NCBI GenBank assembly: GCA_900541695.1
Contig: UQKL01000005.1
Span: forward strand, 42,671 to 106,670
DNA length: 64,000 nucleotides
Direction: 5' to 3'
Source: an uncultured Collinsella sp.
Lineage (GTDB): Bacteria; Actinomycetota; Coriobacteriia; Coriobacteriales; Coriobacteriaceae
Part shown: positions 49,300-58,916 of the stretch, in pieces
Layout of the letters: every line of letters starts with the position of its first letter
Position numbering within the stretch: the stretch's first letter is position 1
Translations under genes and position numbers: made by a program
The notes under the pieces: model-generated
What the model saw: the letters and a program-made list of their open reading frames with translations, nothing else
Told to the model about the DNA's origin: nothing
Database searches by the model: none

Positions 49300-51078
49300 A
49301 TGCAGCCCAAGCATTCTGCGATTGTCGCGGGTCTGACGCTGGCGCTTTCGTTTGGCGCCGTTTCCGCGCCGGCACCCGCCGCTGCCGAGGAGCCCACGCC
49401 GGGCGTTGCCTCGGATGCCACCGATATCGATAAGGGCCTTTACACCCAACAGTCCTTCTCGGGCGTGCTGAGGTCGGTCCAGGGCGTTTCGTTTGTCAAC
49501 GTGACTCCCGAGATGAAGTACTTCACCAAATATGAGAGCCATGGCAACTATAACCAGGGCTTTTCGTATGGTGACGGCTACAACGCGCTGGGCTATTACC
49601 AGTTCGACCGCCGTTGGTCGCTCATTCCGTTTATGAAGCAGGTCTACAACTACAGCCCCGAAAAATACAGCATGCTCAAGGATGCGATTGATCGCGGCAG
49701 CGAGATTTCCAACGCGAACAATCCCATGTCCGAGAACGGTCAGCTCACCGAGCTGGGCCGTATCGCGCAGGAGGCTTTCCAGGGTGCTTACAACACCGAT
49801 CCTGTTGAGTTCTCAGCACTTCAAGATGCCTATGCGTACAACTCGTACTATGCGGTGACCGAGGCGTGGCTCAAGAGCGGCCTGGGTATTGATATTTCGG
49901 GCCGCGCCGATTGCGTCAAGGGCATGGTGTGGAGCATTACCAACATGTGCGGCACTGGTGGCTGCAGGGACTTTTTCCGCTGGGCGAATCTTTCCAACGA
50001 TATGTCCGACCGCGAGTTTGTGATGGCGCTCTCCAATAGCGTGGTCAACAATGTCGCCACCAAGTTTTCAAGTCAGCCCCAGTATCATGAGGGCTGGAAG
50101 AATCGTTATAAAAATGAGCTGAAGGACTGCTTGGTTTTTATCGCCGAGGATGAGGCTGCCGCTGCGACGCCCGTGCAGCCTGAGCCTACGCCGGCGCCCT
50201 CGCCGACACCTGATTCGAATGACGACTCGAGTGACGATGCCAACGATGACAGGATGGATGCGCCCTCGACCGATGCTGACGGTAATGGCTCTGCTGGTGG
50301 CACTACCAATGACGGCTCTACCTCGAACGGCTCCGATTCGAACGGCCCTGCTGCGGGCGATTCGTCTTCAAACTCTGCCGGCAATACTAACAGCGCCGCC
50401 TCTGGTTCGACCGACGCTGACTCCTCTAACTCATCCACCGGCTCGAGCGATTCGTCCGTTGGCATCGGCTCTAACAACGGCTCTGGCTCTGACGCAACCC
50501 CTGATTCCGATGCTTCCAAGGACGACTTGAATAAGGCACCGGACGCTCCCGTTGCTTCGCCGGACAAGAAGCCCTCTTTCTCCGTGCAGCTTGGTTCTAC
50601 GCTGGGCTCTTCGCTGATGGCTGGCGTCAATAACGGTTCGACCCAGAACAAGGACAACTCTGATCAGGCTTCCACGGAAAAGACCGAAGCCTCAAAGGGC
50701 GACTCCAAGGACAAGGCTTCCGAGAAGACCGAATCCGATAAGGGTTCTAGCCCTGAGGAGAAGGACGACAAATTCGCTCAGAAGAAGGACGAGAGCAAGA
50801 CCGAGGGCGAAAAGAAACAGTCCGAAGACGACGACAAGAGCGGTGCTGACAACCAAGTCCAGGAGCAAAATGACTCCAAAACGGTGACCACCACGACCAC
50901 GACGACTACAACTACCAAGTCCTCGGGCGGCAACATGCCCAAGACGGGCGATCTGATTGTGATGGCGAGCCTTGCCAGCGCGAGCTTGGCCACACTGGGC
51001 GCTACGTCTATCGTAAGTGGTAAGCATAAGCTCGATCAGCAGAAGAAGGCTTCTGGGGAGGACGGCTCGGAGGAGTAG
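49300..51078 (+). CDS. sortase-anchored surface protein with lysozyme-like domain
   Basis: A 592-residue surface protein. Residues 1-29 form a signal peptide ending in an APAAA-type site. Residues about 70-290 form a lysozyme-like domain with FTKYESHGNY (likely catalytic Glu) and GYYQFDRRWS. Residues 290-540 are low-complexity Ser/Asp/Asn and then Lys/Glu/Asp stretches, with a run of Thr codons near 530. The sorting signal is MPKTG, then a hydrophobic segment and a positively charged tail. Such an enzyme could act in cell-wall remodelling. ATG 49300 follows GCAGGGAGG. Confidence 0.82.
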   Translation: MQPKHSAIVAGLTLALSFGAVSAPAPAAAEEPTPGVASDATDIDKGLYTQQSFSGVLRSVQGVSFVNVTPEMKYFTKYESHGNYNQGFSYGDGYNALGYYQFDRRWSLIPFMKQVYNYSPEKYSMLKDAIDRGSEISNANNPMSENGQLTELGRIAQEAFQGAYNTDPVEFSALQDAYAYNSYYAVTEAWLKSGLGIDISGRADCVKGMVWSITNMCGTGGCRDFFRWANLSNDMSDREFVMALSNSVVNNVATKFSSQPQYHEGWKNRYKNELKDCLVFIAEDEAAAATPVQPEPTPAPSPTPDSNDDSSDDANDDRMDAPSTDADGNGSAGGTTNDGSTSNGSDSNGPAAGDSSSNSAGNTNSAASGSTDADSSNSSTGSSDSSVGIGSNNGSGSDATPDSDASKDDLNKAPDAPVASPDKKPSFSVQLGSTLGSSLMAGVNNGSTQNKDNSDQASTEKTEASKGDSKDKASEKTESDKGSSPEEKDDKFAQKKDESKTEGEKKQSEDDDKSGADNQVQEQNDSKTVTTTTTTTTTTKSSGGNMPKTGDLIVMASLASASLATLGATSIVSGKHKLDQQKKASGEDGSEE

Positions 51079-51110
51079 CCTCTCGGTTGCCAGATAACTA
51101 AAGAATCGGG

Positions 51111-51146
51111 ACGGGGTCCGGTGCGAATGCGTCGGGCCCCGTTTTG
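51111..51146 (+). terminator. terminator of the surface protein gene
   Basis: ACGGGGTCCG with CGGGCCCCGT (one mismatch) followed by TTTTG. Confidence 0.75.
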
Positions 51147-51280
51147 TTGTGCAACGATTAGTTGTGCCCCCTCACACCTCTTGTGACTACCGTTGCCCGA
51201 TATGTTCGCGCGGCGACATCGGTACATGCGATGCGGTCATTACAATTGGCATCGTGCTGCGATTTAGGGGGAACGTTTTG

Positions 51281-53077
51281 GTGTCTGAACAGGCAAATGT
51301 TGATTGTGCTGCTGGCTTTGGCGTGCGCTTGATCGGCTGTGCCGACGATGCGGTTTTGCCCATTGGCATACACGGCTATGCGGAGGCCCTTGGTTGCTGC
51401 GTGCTGGTTGACAAGACCATGTTTATTGCCGATGTGTTGGACTGCGACGCGTCCGTTGTGGTGTGCTGTCGACCCGAGGGTTTTGGCAAGAGCATGAACT
51501 TGTCGATGCTCAGGGCTTTTCTGGAGCGTCCTGCGGTCGGTCGCGCCGGTCGGAGCTCGTTTGCCGATGCTCAGATTTGGGATGCAGGCGGCGGGCGTTA
51601 TCGGGATGAGTATGCTTGCTATCCGGTGATATCGCTGGACTTTTCTGGCGCTACGAGGCGTGGCCCCGCTGTTGCCGGTGTCGTGCGCGATGTCCTTTCG
51701 GGCGAGTGCGCTCGCTTGTTGGCGCTCTTGGGGGCTCCGGATTTAGCTCGAGATAAGGTGCGTCACATCGAACGCGTCGCGCGCGGCGTGGCGAGCGCGG
51801 ACGAGGTTGACTCGGTGCTCGGTGTGCTCATAGAGCTGCTGGAGATGGCCTGCGATGAGCAGGTTGTATTGCTCGTTGATGGGTACGACGCGGCGTGGTT
51901 GGGCCGTGCGAGCGCGAGGGGCGCTTCCGGCGCCGATTCGGCGGATCTATTTGATCGCGTGCTTTTCGAGGCCATTGCCACTGCGGGCGATTCGTTGCGG
52001 CTGACGTGTCTGATGGGGGAGTGTCCCCGTCCTGCTGAAGCGGCGCTTTCTTTGCATGGCTGCTCGTATTGTCTGACGACGCCGCTTTCGACCTGGTGTG
52101 ACCGTTGGTTCGGCTTTTCGGATGCCGAGGTTCAGGCTCTGTTGAATCATGCTGGGCGCGAGGAATACCTGGATGATGCGCGTGAATGGCTCGAGGGATA
52201 TCGGTTTGGTAGGGTCTATTGCTCGAGTCCGGCGCGTGCGATCGGTTTTCTGGACCGAGGCTGCACGGCGCCTGTACGCGCCGATTTGTATGGGTATGCG
52301 GATTGCCTGAGTAGGGTAGTTGCCGGGTGGAATCTCGACCGCCTTTCGGTCTTGTTTGATTTGCTCGAGGCCCATGGGTGTGCTGAGGTCCCGCTTTGTT
52401 TGGGCACTGCAGAGCCAGATGTCTCGCCTGACGATAGCATGTGGACAGCGCTGTATCTGTCTGGTTTTCTCACGACGGATATGACTGAGGAGCCAGAGCA
52501 TGGCGATCGTCTCCGTGCTTTGCGATTGCCCAATAAAGAGCTTCGCCAGGCCTTGCGTCTAGTGATTGTTGAGTGGTTTGAGTGCGCTGCCGAAGACATT
52601 CGAGACGTCGATGCGTTTCGCGACGGGCTGTGCCATGGGAACGAGGACACCGTGAGGCGGGCGCTAAGCCGCATCTTGGGAGATGCGGGAATCGGTGCGA
52701 CCGACCCAGATACACCGCTGCCATATCACCTACTCTTGCAAGGACTCTGCTTTGGATTGCCGGGCTATGCCAATCCTGCTTCGAGGCGAAAGTGTGGCGC
52801 GGATCGCTGGGACATCCAGGTTTTTCCTACGGGCGCCGTGTTTGACATAGCCGATACGATCGGTATGCTCGATGAACGTCCGCTGATAACGATCAACATG
52901 ATGTATGACCCCGATGTGGATGCGCTGGGGTTGGAATTGCTGGCCGTGCAGTCGCTACTCGACATAGAGCGCGACGGCATCGACGAAATCCGTGTACCAC
53001 GCCCCGGCGTGGGTCGCATGCGCTGGGGGTTCGGTTTTGATGGGCAGCATGTGGCTACGGTGTGCCAGCGGCTTTAA
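51281..53077 (+). CDS. AAA-ATPase-like protein (PF09820 type)
   Basis: A 598-residue protein of the AAA-ATPase-like family. The segment VLVDKTMFIADVL (around 42-54) and the P-loop RPEGFGKSMNLSML (around 66-79) are diagnostic. A Walker B-like VVLLVDGYD is near 200. The C-terminus (DIQVFPTGAVFDIADTIGM) sits where related proteins carry a PD-(D/E)XK nuclease, but its active-site residues were not clear. These proteins are multi-copy accessory genes in gut bacteria with unknown function. I prefer GTG 51281, after TTAGGGGGAAC, over the longer frame from 51149. Confidence 0.78.
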   Translation: MSEQANVDCAAGFGVRLIGCADDAVLPIGIHGYAEALGCCVLVDKTMFIADVLDCDASVVVCCRPEGFGKSMNLSMLRAFLERPAVGRAGRSSFADAQIWDAGGGRYRDEYACYPVISLDFSGATRRGPAVAGVVRDVLSGECARLLALLGAPDLARDKVRHIERVARGVASADEVDSVLGVLIELLEMACDEQVVLLVDGYDAAWLGRASARGASGADSADLFDRVLFEAIATAGDSLRLTCLMGECPRPAEAALSLHGCSYCLTTPLSTWCDRWFGFSDAEVQALLNHAGREEYLDDAREWLEGYRFGRVYCSSPARAIGFLDRGCTAPVRADLYGYADCLSRVVAGWNLDRLSVLFDLLEAHGCAEVPLCLGTAEPDVSPDDSMWTALYLSGFLTTDMTEEPEHGDRLRALRLPNKELRQALRLVIVEWFECAAEDIRDVDAFRDGLCHGNEDTVRRALSRILGDAGIGATDPDTPLPYHLLLQGLCFGLPGYANPASRRKCGADRWDIQVFPTGAVFDIADTIGMLDERPLITINMMYDPDVDALGLELLAVQSLLDIERDGIDEIRVPRPGVGRMRWGFGFDGQHVATVCQRL

Positions 53078-53101
53078 GCGCCGAGGTGTTTCCGGCTTCC
53101 G

Positions 53102-54121
53102 TTACTCGGTGTCCTTCATGGGCGGCATGGGCTTCCAGTTGGGATCCTTGATGATCTTGCGGGCGTCCTTCATGCCTCGACGCAGCGCCGGAATGCCGGT
53201 CTTAAAGCACTTGTCGACCGCGGCCAGGCGAATGAATTCCTTGCAGAAGGTCGCGGCATTGCCCAGGCGGAACAGCATGGGGTGGTAGTCACCGTAGATC
53301 TGCATATAGCGAGCGAGGAAGCCTCGGTTGCGCATGATGTAGTAGCGGTTGGTGTCGCTCGTGGAGTTGAGCTGGCGCTTGCCGGCGATATCCCAGTTAG
53401 AGACGGCGCGGGCGCGCTTGAGCACCACGTCGGCAACAACGGCGGCGGGGAAGTGTTGGCTGGCCACGTAGCCGTAGCAGGCATCGTCGCCGTAGATAAA
53501 GAAGCGCGCATCGGGCAGGCCAATCTTGTCGACCACGCGGCGCGAGAACATGCCGCCCTCAAAGCACAGCTGGTTCATGGTGCGGTAGCCCTCGGGACCC
53601 AGATCCCACTTAGCGATGGGGTTAGGGATGCCAAGTGAAAGGATGAGCTGGTACTGCCAAAAGAAGGCGCCGCCGTCAAAGTCCAGGCGCGAACCCTGGA
53701 TAACATCGTAGCGGTCGGTCCACTTGGCAAGACGCTCGATGCCTTCGGGGATGACGAGCACGTCATCGTCCATTACCCAGAACCACTGGGCGCCTAGGTC
53801 GTAGGCGCACTTGGTACCGGCGGAGAAGCCGCCCGCACCACCGCCGTTTTCGAGCTGCGGGGCGTAGATCACGCGGTCGGTGCCGCCCTGCGCGTCGGGC
53901 TGCTCGGTGTCGATGCCCCACAGGTTGGCCAGGCGCTCGTAAAATGCGGCGCACATGGCCTCGGTCTCGCGCGAATTCTCGTTATCGACAATCACGATGC
54001 GCCAGGGCGCTGCCGTAAGCTCGGTCATGGAGTCGAACAAGTTGGCCAGGAGTTCCTGGCGCTTGTACGTAACGACGACAATGGCGAGCTTATCGATGGG
54101 AGCGGGAAGGGTTGAAGGCAT
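53102..54121 (-). CDS. family-2 glycosyltransferase, GlfT2/rhamnosyltransferase-like
   Basis: A 339-residue GT2 enzyme. VVVTYKRQELL (around 13-23) begins the nucleotide-sugar domain, the metal-binding WVMDDDVLV is near 117 and IYGDDACYGY near 210. The long insert and these motifs resemble galactofuranosyl and rhamnosyl transferases of actinobacteria. It is opposite to, and upstream of, the five-gene GT run that begins at 54493, and may share a promoter region with it. ATG 54121 has AAAGGA 12 bases upstream. Confidence 0.82.
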   Translation of the reverse strand: MPSTLPAPIDKLAIVVVTYKRQELLANLFDSMTELTAAPWRIVIVDNENSRETEAMCAAFYERLANLWGIDTEQPDAQGGTDRVIYAPQLENGGGAGGFSAGTKCAYDLGAQWFWVMDDDVLVIPEGIERLAKWTDRYDVIQGSRLDFDGGAFFWQYQLILSLGIPNPIAKWDLGPEGYRTMNQLCFEGGMFSRRVVDKIGLPDARFFIYGDDACYGYVASQHFPAAVVADVVLKRARAVSNWDIAGKRQLNSTSDTNRYYIMRNRGFLARYMQIYGDYHPMLFRLGNAATFCKEFIRLAAVDKCFKTGIPALRRGMKDARKIIKDPNWKPMPPMKDTE

Positions 54122-54492
54122 GGGGCAATATATCCTTTCACGCGCGGCGGGCGAGTGCAGCGCGGAAGCTATCGAATACGTCCTTGGGACTGTCCTATTG
54201 TAAAGGCTCGGCGCACCTTGACGGCAAGCTTTGAATAAAACGCAGGAACCTGTCATGGGCGAGGTGACTGCTATACGCGACATTAATGCGCTGATTACTG
54301 CTTGAGAGTACGAGTGTTTCAGCGACCGTGATTAAGCGCAGCGCTTCGATGGATATGTTGCGTGCGGCTTCGGGCTGCATGACGTCCTTTCTTATTGGTT
54401 TGCCTCTGCGGGCTCCATAGATTATATAAACGCCCGCTGGCGCGCTGACCCTTTGATACCATGAAACGACAGGTATTTCCTAAGGAGCACAT

Positions 54493-55596
54493 TTGTCTAC
54501 TAACGCCTCTGGCAGCCCTGTTCTGTCGCTGCTTATTCCCATTTACAATGTTCAGCGCTACCTGCGCGAGTGCCTCGATTCCGCCCTGGCGCAGACGCTC
54601 AAGGATATTGAGATCATCTGCATTAACGATGGGTCGACCGACAACTCGCCGGCGATTATCCGCGAGTATATGGAGCGCGATGGGCGCGTCAAGATGATCG
54701 ACAAGGCCAACAGCGGCTACGGCGACTCGATGAACCACGGTCTGGAGATGGCGCGTGGCAAGTACGTTGGCATCTTGGAGTCCGATGACTTTATGGCGCC
54801 CGACGCACTCGAAAAGCTTGTCTCGGCCGCCGATAGCAATAATGCCGACTTTGCGAAGGCGAATTTTGATTTCTACTGGTCTAAGCCCGAGGAGCGCCGT
54901 TCGCTGCACGAGATGTTTAAGGCCAAGGACTGCGGCAAGCCGGTGCACCCGAGCGACACGACGCAGTTCTTTAAGCAAAAGCCGTCGATTTGGTCGGCAG
55001 TGTACCGTCGCGATTTTCTTGAGCGCAACGGCATTACGTTCCTGCCGACTCCGGGGGCATCCTTTCAGGACACGTCATTCGCCTTTAAGGTGATCGCGTG
55101 CGCCGATAAGGCTGTTTACCTGCATGATGCTGTTTTGTCGTATCGACAGGACAACGAGAATTCCTCGGTCAATTCTTCGGCTAAGGTCTTTTGCGTCAAT
55201 ACCGAGTATGCCGAGATTGAGCGTTGGATTCGAGAGGATTATGCCCGCGACCACGCAAGCGTCGATGTCGCGCGCATGCTCAAGTTCAATCAGCTCATTA
55301 AGTACGATTCGTACATGTGGAACTACGTGCGCCTAGCGCCTAAGTTCTATAAGGAGTTCCTGGTTCAGATGGCCAAGGAGTTCCAAGCGGCCTTGGACGC
55401 GGGGGAGTTTTCGCTTGACGATCTCAAGCCGTGGAAGCGCGCAAATCTCGCTGCCATCCTCAAAGATCCTGAGGGCTGGGTTGACGAGCATCCGAGTTTT
55501 GCGACGGATGGTGCCTTGGGGCGTGCTAAGTATTACGCCTCGGTTGGAGGCCCAGGTGTGGTTGCTGCCTTCCTCATCGAATCGCTGAGGGGGTAG
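54493..55596 (+). CDS. family-2 glycosyltransferase
   Basis: A 367-residue GT2 enzyme with PIYNVQRYLRECLDSAL, INDGSTDNS and the catalytic ESDDFM. The start is TTG at 54493, seven bases after AAGGAG. Its first 110 residues are nearly identical to those of the GT at 56718, while the C-terminal halves differ more. It begins a five-gene run on the plus strand. The donor and acceptor are unknown. Confidence 0.85.
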   Translation: MSTNASGSPVLSLLIPIYNVQRYLRECLDSALAQTLKDIEIICINDGSTDNSPAIIREYMERDGRVKMIDKANSGYGDSMNHGLEMARGKYVGILESDDFMAPDALEKLVSAADSNNADFAKANFDFYWSKPEERRSLHEMFKAKDCGKPVHPSDTTQFFKQKPSIWSAVYRRDFLERNGITFLPTPGASFQDTSFAFKVIACADKAVYLHDAVLSYRQDNENSSVNSSAKVFCVNTEYAEIERWIREDYARDHASVDVARMLKFNQLIKYDSYMWNYVRLAPKFYKEFLVQMAKEFQAALDAGEFSLDDLKPWKRANLAAILKDPEGWVDEHPSFATDGALGRAKYYASVGGPGVVAAFLIESLRG

Positions 55597-55602
55597 GTCG
55601 AC

Positions 55603-56643
55603 ATGGGAGAGACTTTGACCCCCAAAGCGACCATTGTCGTTCCCGTCTACAATTCGTCGCGCTCCATTCAGCGATGCCTCGATTCGCTGTTGGTCCAGTC
55701 TGAGCGTTCGATTCAGGTTGTCTGCGTCAACGACGGTTCGACTGATGATTCGTTGAACGTGTTGCGCCAGATCGCGCAGGCCGACGATCGCGTACTGGTG
55801 ATTGACCAGGAAAACGCGGGTGTCTCGTGCGCTCGAAATACCGGTATCGATGCGGCCGAGGGCGAGACTGTCTTCTTTGTGGACGCCGACGATTACATCG
55901 ATGCCCAGACGGTCGAGCGCGTGCTGCATGCCATGGAGTCGTCAGATGCCGAGGTCGTCGTTTTTGGCGGCGTCTGTGAACCTGCCGATGCCGCCCCCAA
56001 ACGTGTCCAGCAACTCATGAGCCCCAAAGCTGGTACCTTCGGCGCCCGTGATCCCCAACTGCTGTTCCATTCGAATGCGCAGCCCTATGCCTGCCGTGCG
56101 GCTTTTTCGCGCGAGCTGCTCAATCGCGAAGGCATTCGCTTCGCCCCCGGTTTGGCTTTGGGCGAGGACGTCGTCTTCCAATTTGTGGCTTATGCGCTTG
56201 CCCGTAAGACCGTCGTCATGCCGGACAAGTTCTACCACTACGTGATGGAGAGCGAATCGGCGACGCATGAGTTCAACAGTGTCGAGGCTCGCGCCAAAAA
56301 GCTCGATGCCCATATGAGAATGCTCGAGGGGGTCTTGGAGGACTGGGCGGGCTACGGTCTTATGGACCTGTGTCCCGGCGAGCTGATCACCTGGTTCCTG
56401 GACCTTATCGTGTTTGATTTGGCGCGCTTGGATTCCGATGACTTCCATCGCGTGACGGCTCGCGTCAACATGGACCTCACGACGTTTTTGGGAACGGAGT
56501 GGGCGGATATGCCTGCTAAGGGCGCCGTTCGCCGTGTTGCCCACAAGCTCGTTGCGGCGACCTCGGGCGTTTCGATGGCAGATGCCACGCTGTTCTATCT
56601 TTCGACTCGCGGTCTCAAAGCCTGCCTGGAGCGCTTTGTATAA
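55603..56643 (+). CDS. family-2 glycosyltransferase
   Basis: A 346-residue GT2 enzyme. VVPVYNSSRSIQRCLDSL, VNDGSTDDS and the metal motif FVDADDYID are present. The C-terminal 170 residues are specific to this gene. It starts 7 bases after the previous stop, so the genes are cotranscribed. Confidence 0.85.
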   Translation: MGETLTPKATIVVPVYNSSRSIQRCLDSLLVQSERSIQVVCVNDGSTDDSLNVLRQIAQADDRVLVIDQENAGVSCARNTGIDAAEGETVFFVDADDYIDAQTVERVLHAMESSDAEVVVFGGVCEPADAAPKRVQQLMSPKAGTFGARDPQLLFHSNAQPYACRAAFSRELLNREGIRFAPGLALGEDVVFQFVAYALARKTVVMPDKFYHYVMESESATHEFNSVEARAKKLDAHMRMLEGVLEDWAGYGLMDLCPGELITWFLDLIVFDLARLDSDDFHRVTARVNMDLTTFLGTEWADMPAKGAVRRVAHKLVAATSGVSMADATLFYLSTRGLKACLERFV

Positions 56644-56717
56644 TTCCAAGCGCTGCCGCCCGCCGCAACCCGGCTGCTAAAATAACCCTGTTACACGCTA
56701 TTCAACAGGAGGTTCTC

Positions 56718-57836
56718 TTGCAGAACTCTGATACCCCTAAAGTTTCGCTGCTTGTTCCCATTTGCAATGTCGAACGCTACCTGCGCGAGTGCCTCGATTC
56801 CGCCGTGGCGCAGACGCTCAAGGACATCGAGATCATCTGCATCAACGACGGTTCCACCGATAGCTCGCCGGATATCATCCGCGAGTACATGGAGCGCGAC
56901 CCCCGTGTGAAGATGATCGACAAGGCCAACAGCGGCTACGGTGACTCGATGAACCGCGGCCTGGAGATGGCGCGCGGCGAGTACGTGGGCATCCTTGAGT
57001 CCGACGACTTTATGTTTGAGGATTCGCTCCAAAAGCTGGTCGCCAAGGCCGATGCTGAGCATGCCGATGTGGTGAAGGGCGACTTTTACCTGTATTGGTC
57101 CACGCCCAGCGAGCGCCGTGAGCTGTTTGGGATTATCGACGAGCATATGACGGGCGCCGCGTATCGCCCCGTCGATCGCCCGGGCATCTTCTACCGCAAA
57201 CCTTCCATTTGGTCGGCTATCTATCGGCGCCAGTTCCTCAACGACAATCAGATTCGGTTCCTTCCCACGCCGGGTGCCTCGTATCAGGACGCAGGCTTTA
57301 ACTTTAAGGTTTGGGCTTGCGCCGAGCGTGCCGCGTTTATTGCGGACCCCATTTTGTGCTATCGCCAGGATAACGAGAAGAGCTCCGTTAATTCGCCCAA
57401 CAAGGTGTTTTGCGTATGCGACGAATATGCCGAGATGCAGCGCTTTTTGGATGAGCGTCCCGAGCTCAAGGCTCAGCTCCAGGGGATTTTAATGCGCATG
57501 AAGGTCGATACGTATCGTTGGAATGACGAGCGTTTGGTCGATGAGCTGCGCGAGCAGTTTTGGCAGAAGGCCTCGCCCGAGCTCAAGGCCGATTGGGATG
57601 CTGGTCGCTTTGATCTGTCGCTGTTCGACCCGCGTGGCGAGACCGACTTGCGCCTGATGGTCAAGTCGCCCCGTGCCTATATCGATTCGCGCTTTGACTT
57701 TAAGAAGCCTGGCAAGCTCAATACGTTTAAGCATTACTTTAAGATAGGCGGTCTGCCGCTGGTCTGGCGTGTGCTGACGTATCAGCGCACCTACGGCGAC
57801 AACCCGCACCCCGATGACGTTCCGGTCGCACGGTAG
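56718..57836 (+). CDS. family-2 glycosyltransferase, paralogue of the 54493 gene
   Basis: A 372-residue GT2 enzyme that starts with TTG 56718 after ACAGGAGG. The segment from RYLRECLDSAVAQTLKDIEI to EYVGILESDDFM is almost identical to the 54493 protein. Both share the later SIWSAVYRR/SIWSAIYRR and FLPTPGAS segments, and diverge after about residue 230. This points to duplication followed by specialisation of the acceptor part. Confidence 0.85.
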   Translation: MQNSDTPKVSLLVPICNVERYLRECLDSAVAQTLKDIEIICINDGSTDSSPDIIREYMERDPRVKMIDKANSGYGDSMNRGLEMARGEYVGILESDDFMFEDSLQKLVAKADAEHADVVKGDFYLYWSTPSERRELFGIIDEHMTGAAYRPVDRPGIFYRKPSIWSAIYRRQFLNDNQIRFLPTPGASYQDAGFNFKVWACAERAAFIADPILCYRQDNEKSSVNSPNKVFCVCDEYAEMQRFLDERPELKAQLQGILMRMKVDTYRWNDERLVDELREQFWQKASPELKADWDAGRFDLSLFDPRGETDLRLMVKSPRAYIDSRFDFKKPGKLNTFKHYFKIGGLPLVWRVLTYQRTYGDNPHPDDVPVAR

Positions 57837-57848
57837 GAGCACTTGACT

Positions 57849-58916
57849 ATGGCTACCCCCAAGATTTCCGTTGTCGTTCCCATCTATAAAGTGGAGGAGT
57901 GCCTGACCTGGTGCCTGGACTCCCTGCTTGCGCAGGACATGCCCGATTGGGAGGGCGTGCTGGTCAACGATGGCTCGCCGGACGGCTCGCGCGATATTGC
58001 GGTTGCCTATTGCGAAAAGGACGCGCGCTTTACGCTGGTTGATAAGCCAAACGGGGGCCTGTCGAGTGCACGTAATGCAGGCATCGCCGCGTCCACGGCG
58101 CCTATCGTCGCGTTCTTGGATTCCGACGACCGCTTTACGCCCGATGCATGCCGCGTGATCGTCGATGCCTTTGAGCGCGAGGACTGCGACGTTTTGACCT
58201 TTGGCGCGAATCCGTATCCGCTCGAGGCGGGGTATCCGTGGCTTAACTATGTGCTGAGCCCGCGCGATGTGTCATTTGAGGGCTATAGCACCGACCTGCT
58301 GTTTAAGGAAGCGTCTCGCCCCTTTGCATGGCGCACCGCCTGCAAGCGTGAGTTTTTGCTGGGCAACGGGATCGTGTTCGACGAAACCGTTAAGTATGGC
58401 GAGGACCAGGTCTTCGATTTTGCCGTGTACGGTCGTTCGCATAAGACCGCGCTTATCTCGAACAAGCTGTATGACTACCGCGTGGCGCGCAAGGGTTCGC
58501 TCATGGACACCATGCGCTACGACGACGAGACACGTCTGCTGGAGCACGTGAAGATTTACTCCGCGGTGCTGGCTGACTGGCAGCGCGACGGTCTCGATGC
58601 TCAGCACGCCGATGACCTGGCATATTTCCTGTGCGATCTTGTGCTGTACGATGCGCTCAGGCTTCTGGGTACGGGCTGCGGCAAGGTGTTTGCTGCCGTT
58701 GCCACAGCGCTTGCCGGTTCTGCCGTGGGCAACGATGCTGCGCTCGCACAATGCGCTTCTTCTGTTGCTGCTATGGTGCGTGCGGCGCTTACCAGCAAGG
58801 CCACCAATGCCCGTGAGTGCAAAAAGCTCATGTTCGATTACGACGTCTTGAGGTTTGGGCGCCTGGGTGCCTGCAAACGCATGGCAGCGAACGCCCTGGG
58901 AAAGCGAGAAGTGTAG
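57849..58916 (+). CDS. family-2 glycosyltransferase
   Basis: A 355-residue GT2 enzyme with SVVVPIYKVEECLTWCLDSL, VNDGSPDGS and FLDSDDRFTP. ATG 57849 lies nine bases after AGGAG; a TTG at 57843 would be only three bases away. It is 12 bases after the previous gene and abuts the next one (TAG then ATG). Confidence 0.85.
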   Translation: MATPKISVVVPIYKVEECLTWCLDSLLAQDMPDWEGVLVNDGSPDGSRDIAVAYCEKDARFTLVDKPNGGLSSARNAGIAASTAPIVAFLDSDDRFTPDACRVIVDAFEREDCDVLTFGANPYPLEAGYPWLNYVLSPRDVSFEGYSTDLLFKEASRPFAWRTACKREFLLGNGIVFDETVKYGEDQVFDFAVYGRSHKTALISNKLYDYRVARKGSLMDTMRYDDETRLLEHVKIYSAVLADWQRDGLDAQHADDLAYFLCDLVLYDALRLLGTGCGKVFAAVATALAGSAVGNDAALAQCASSVAAMVRAALTSKATNARECKKLMFDYDVLRFGRLGACKRMAANALGKREV

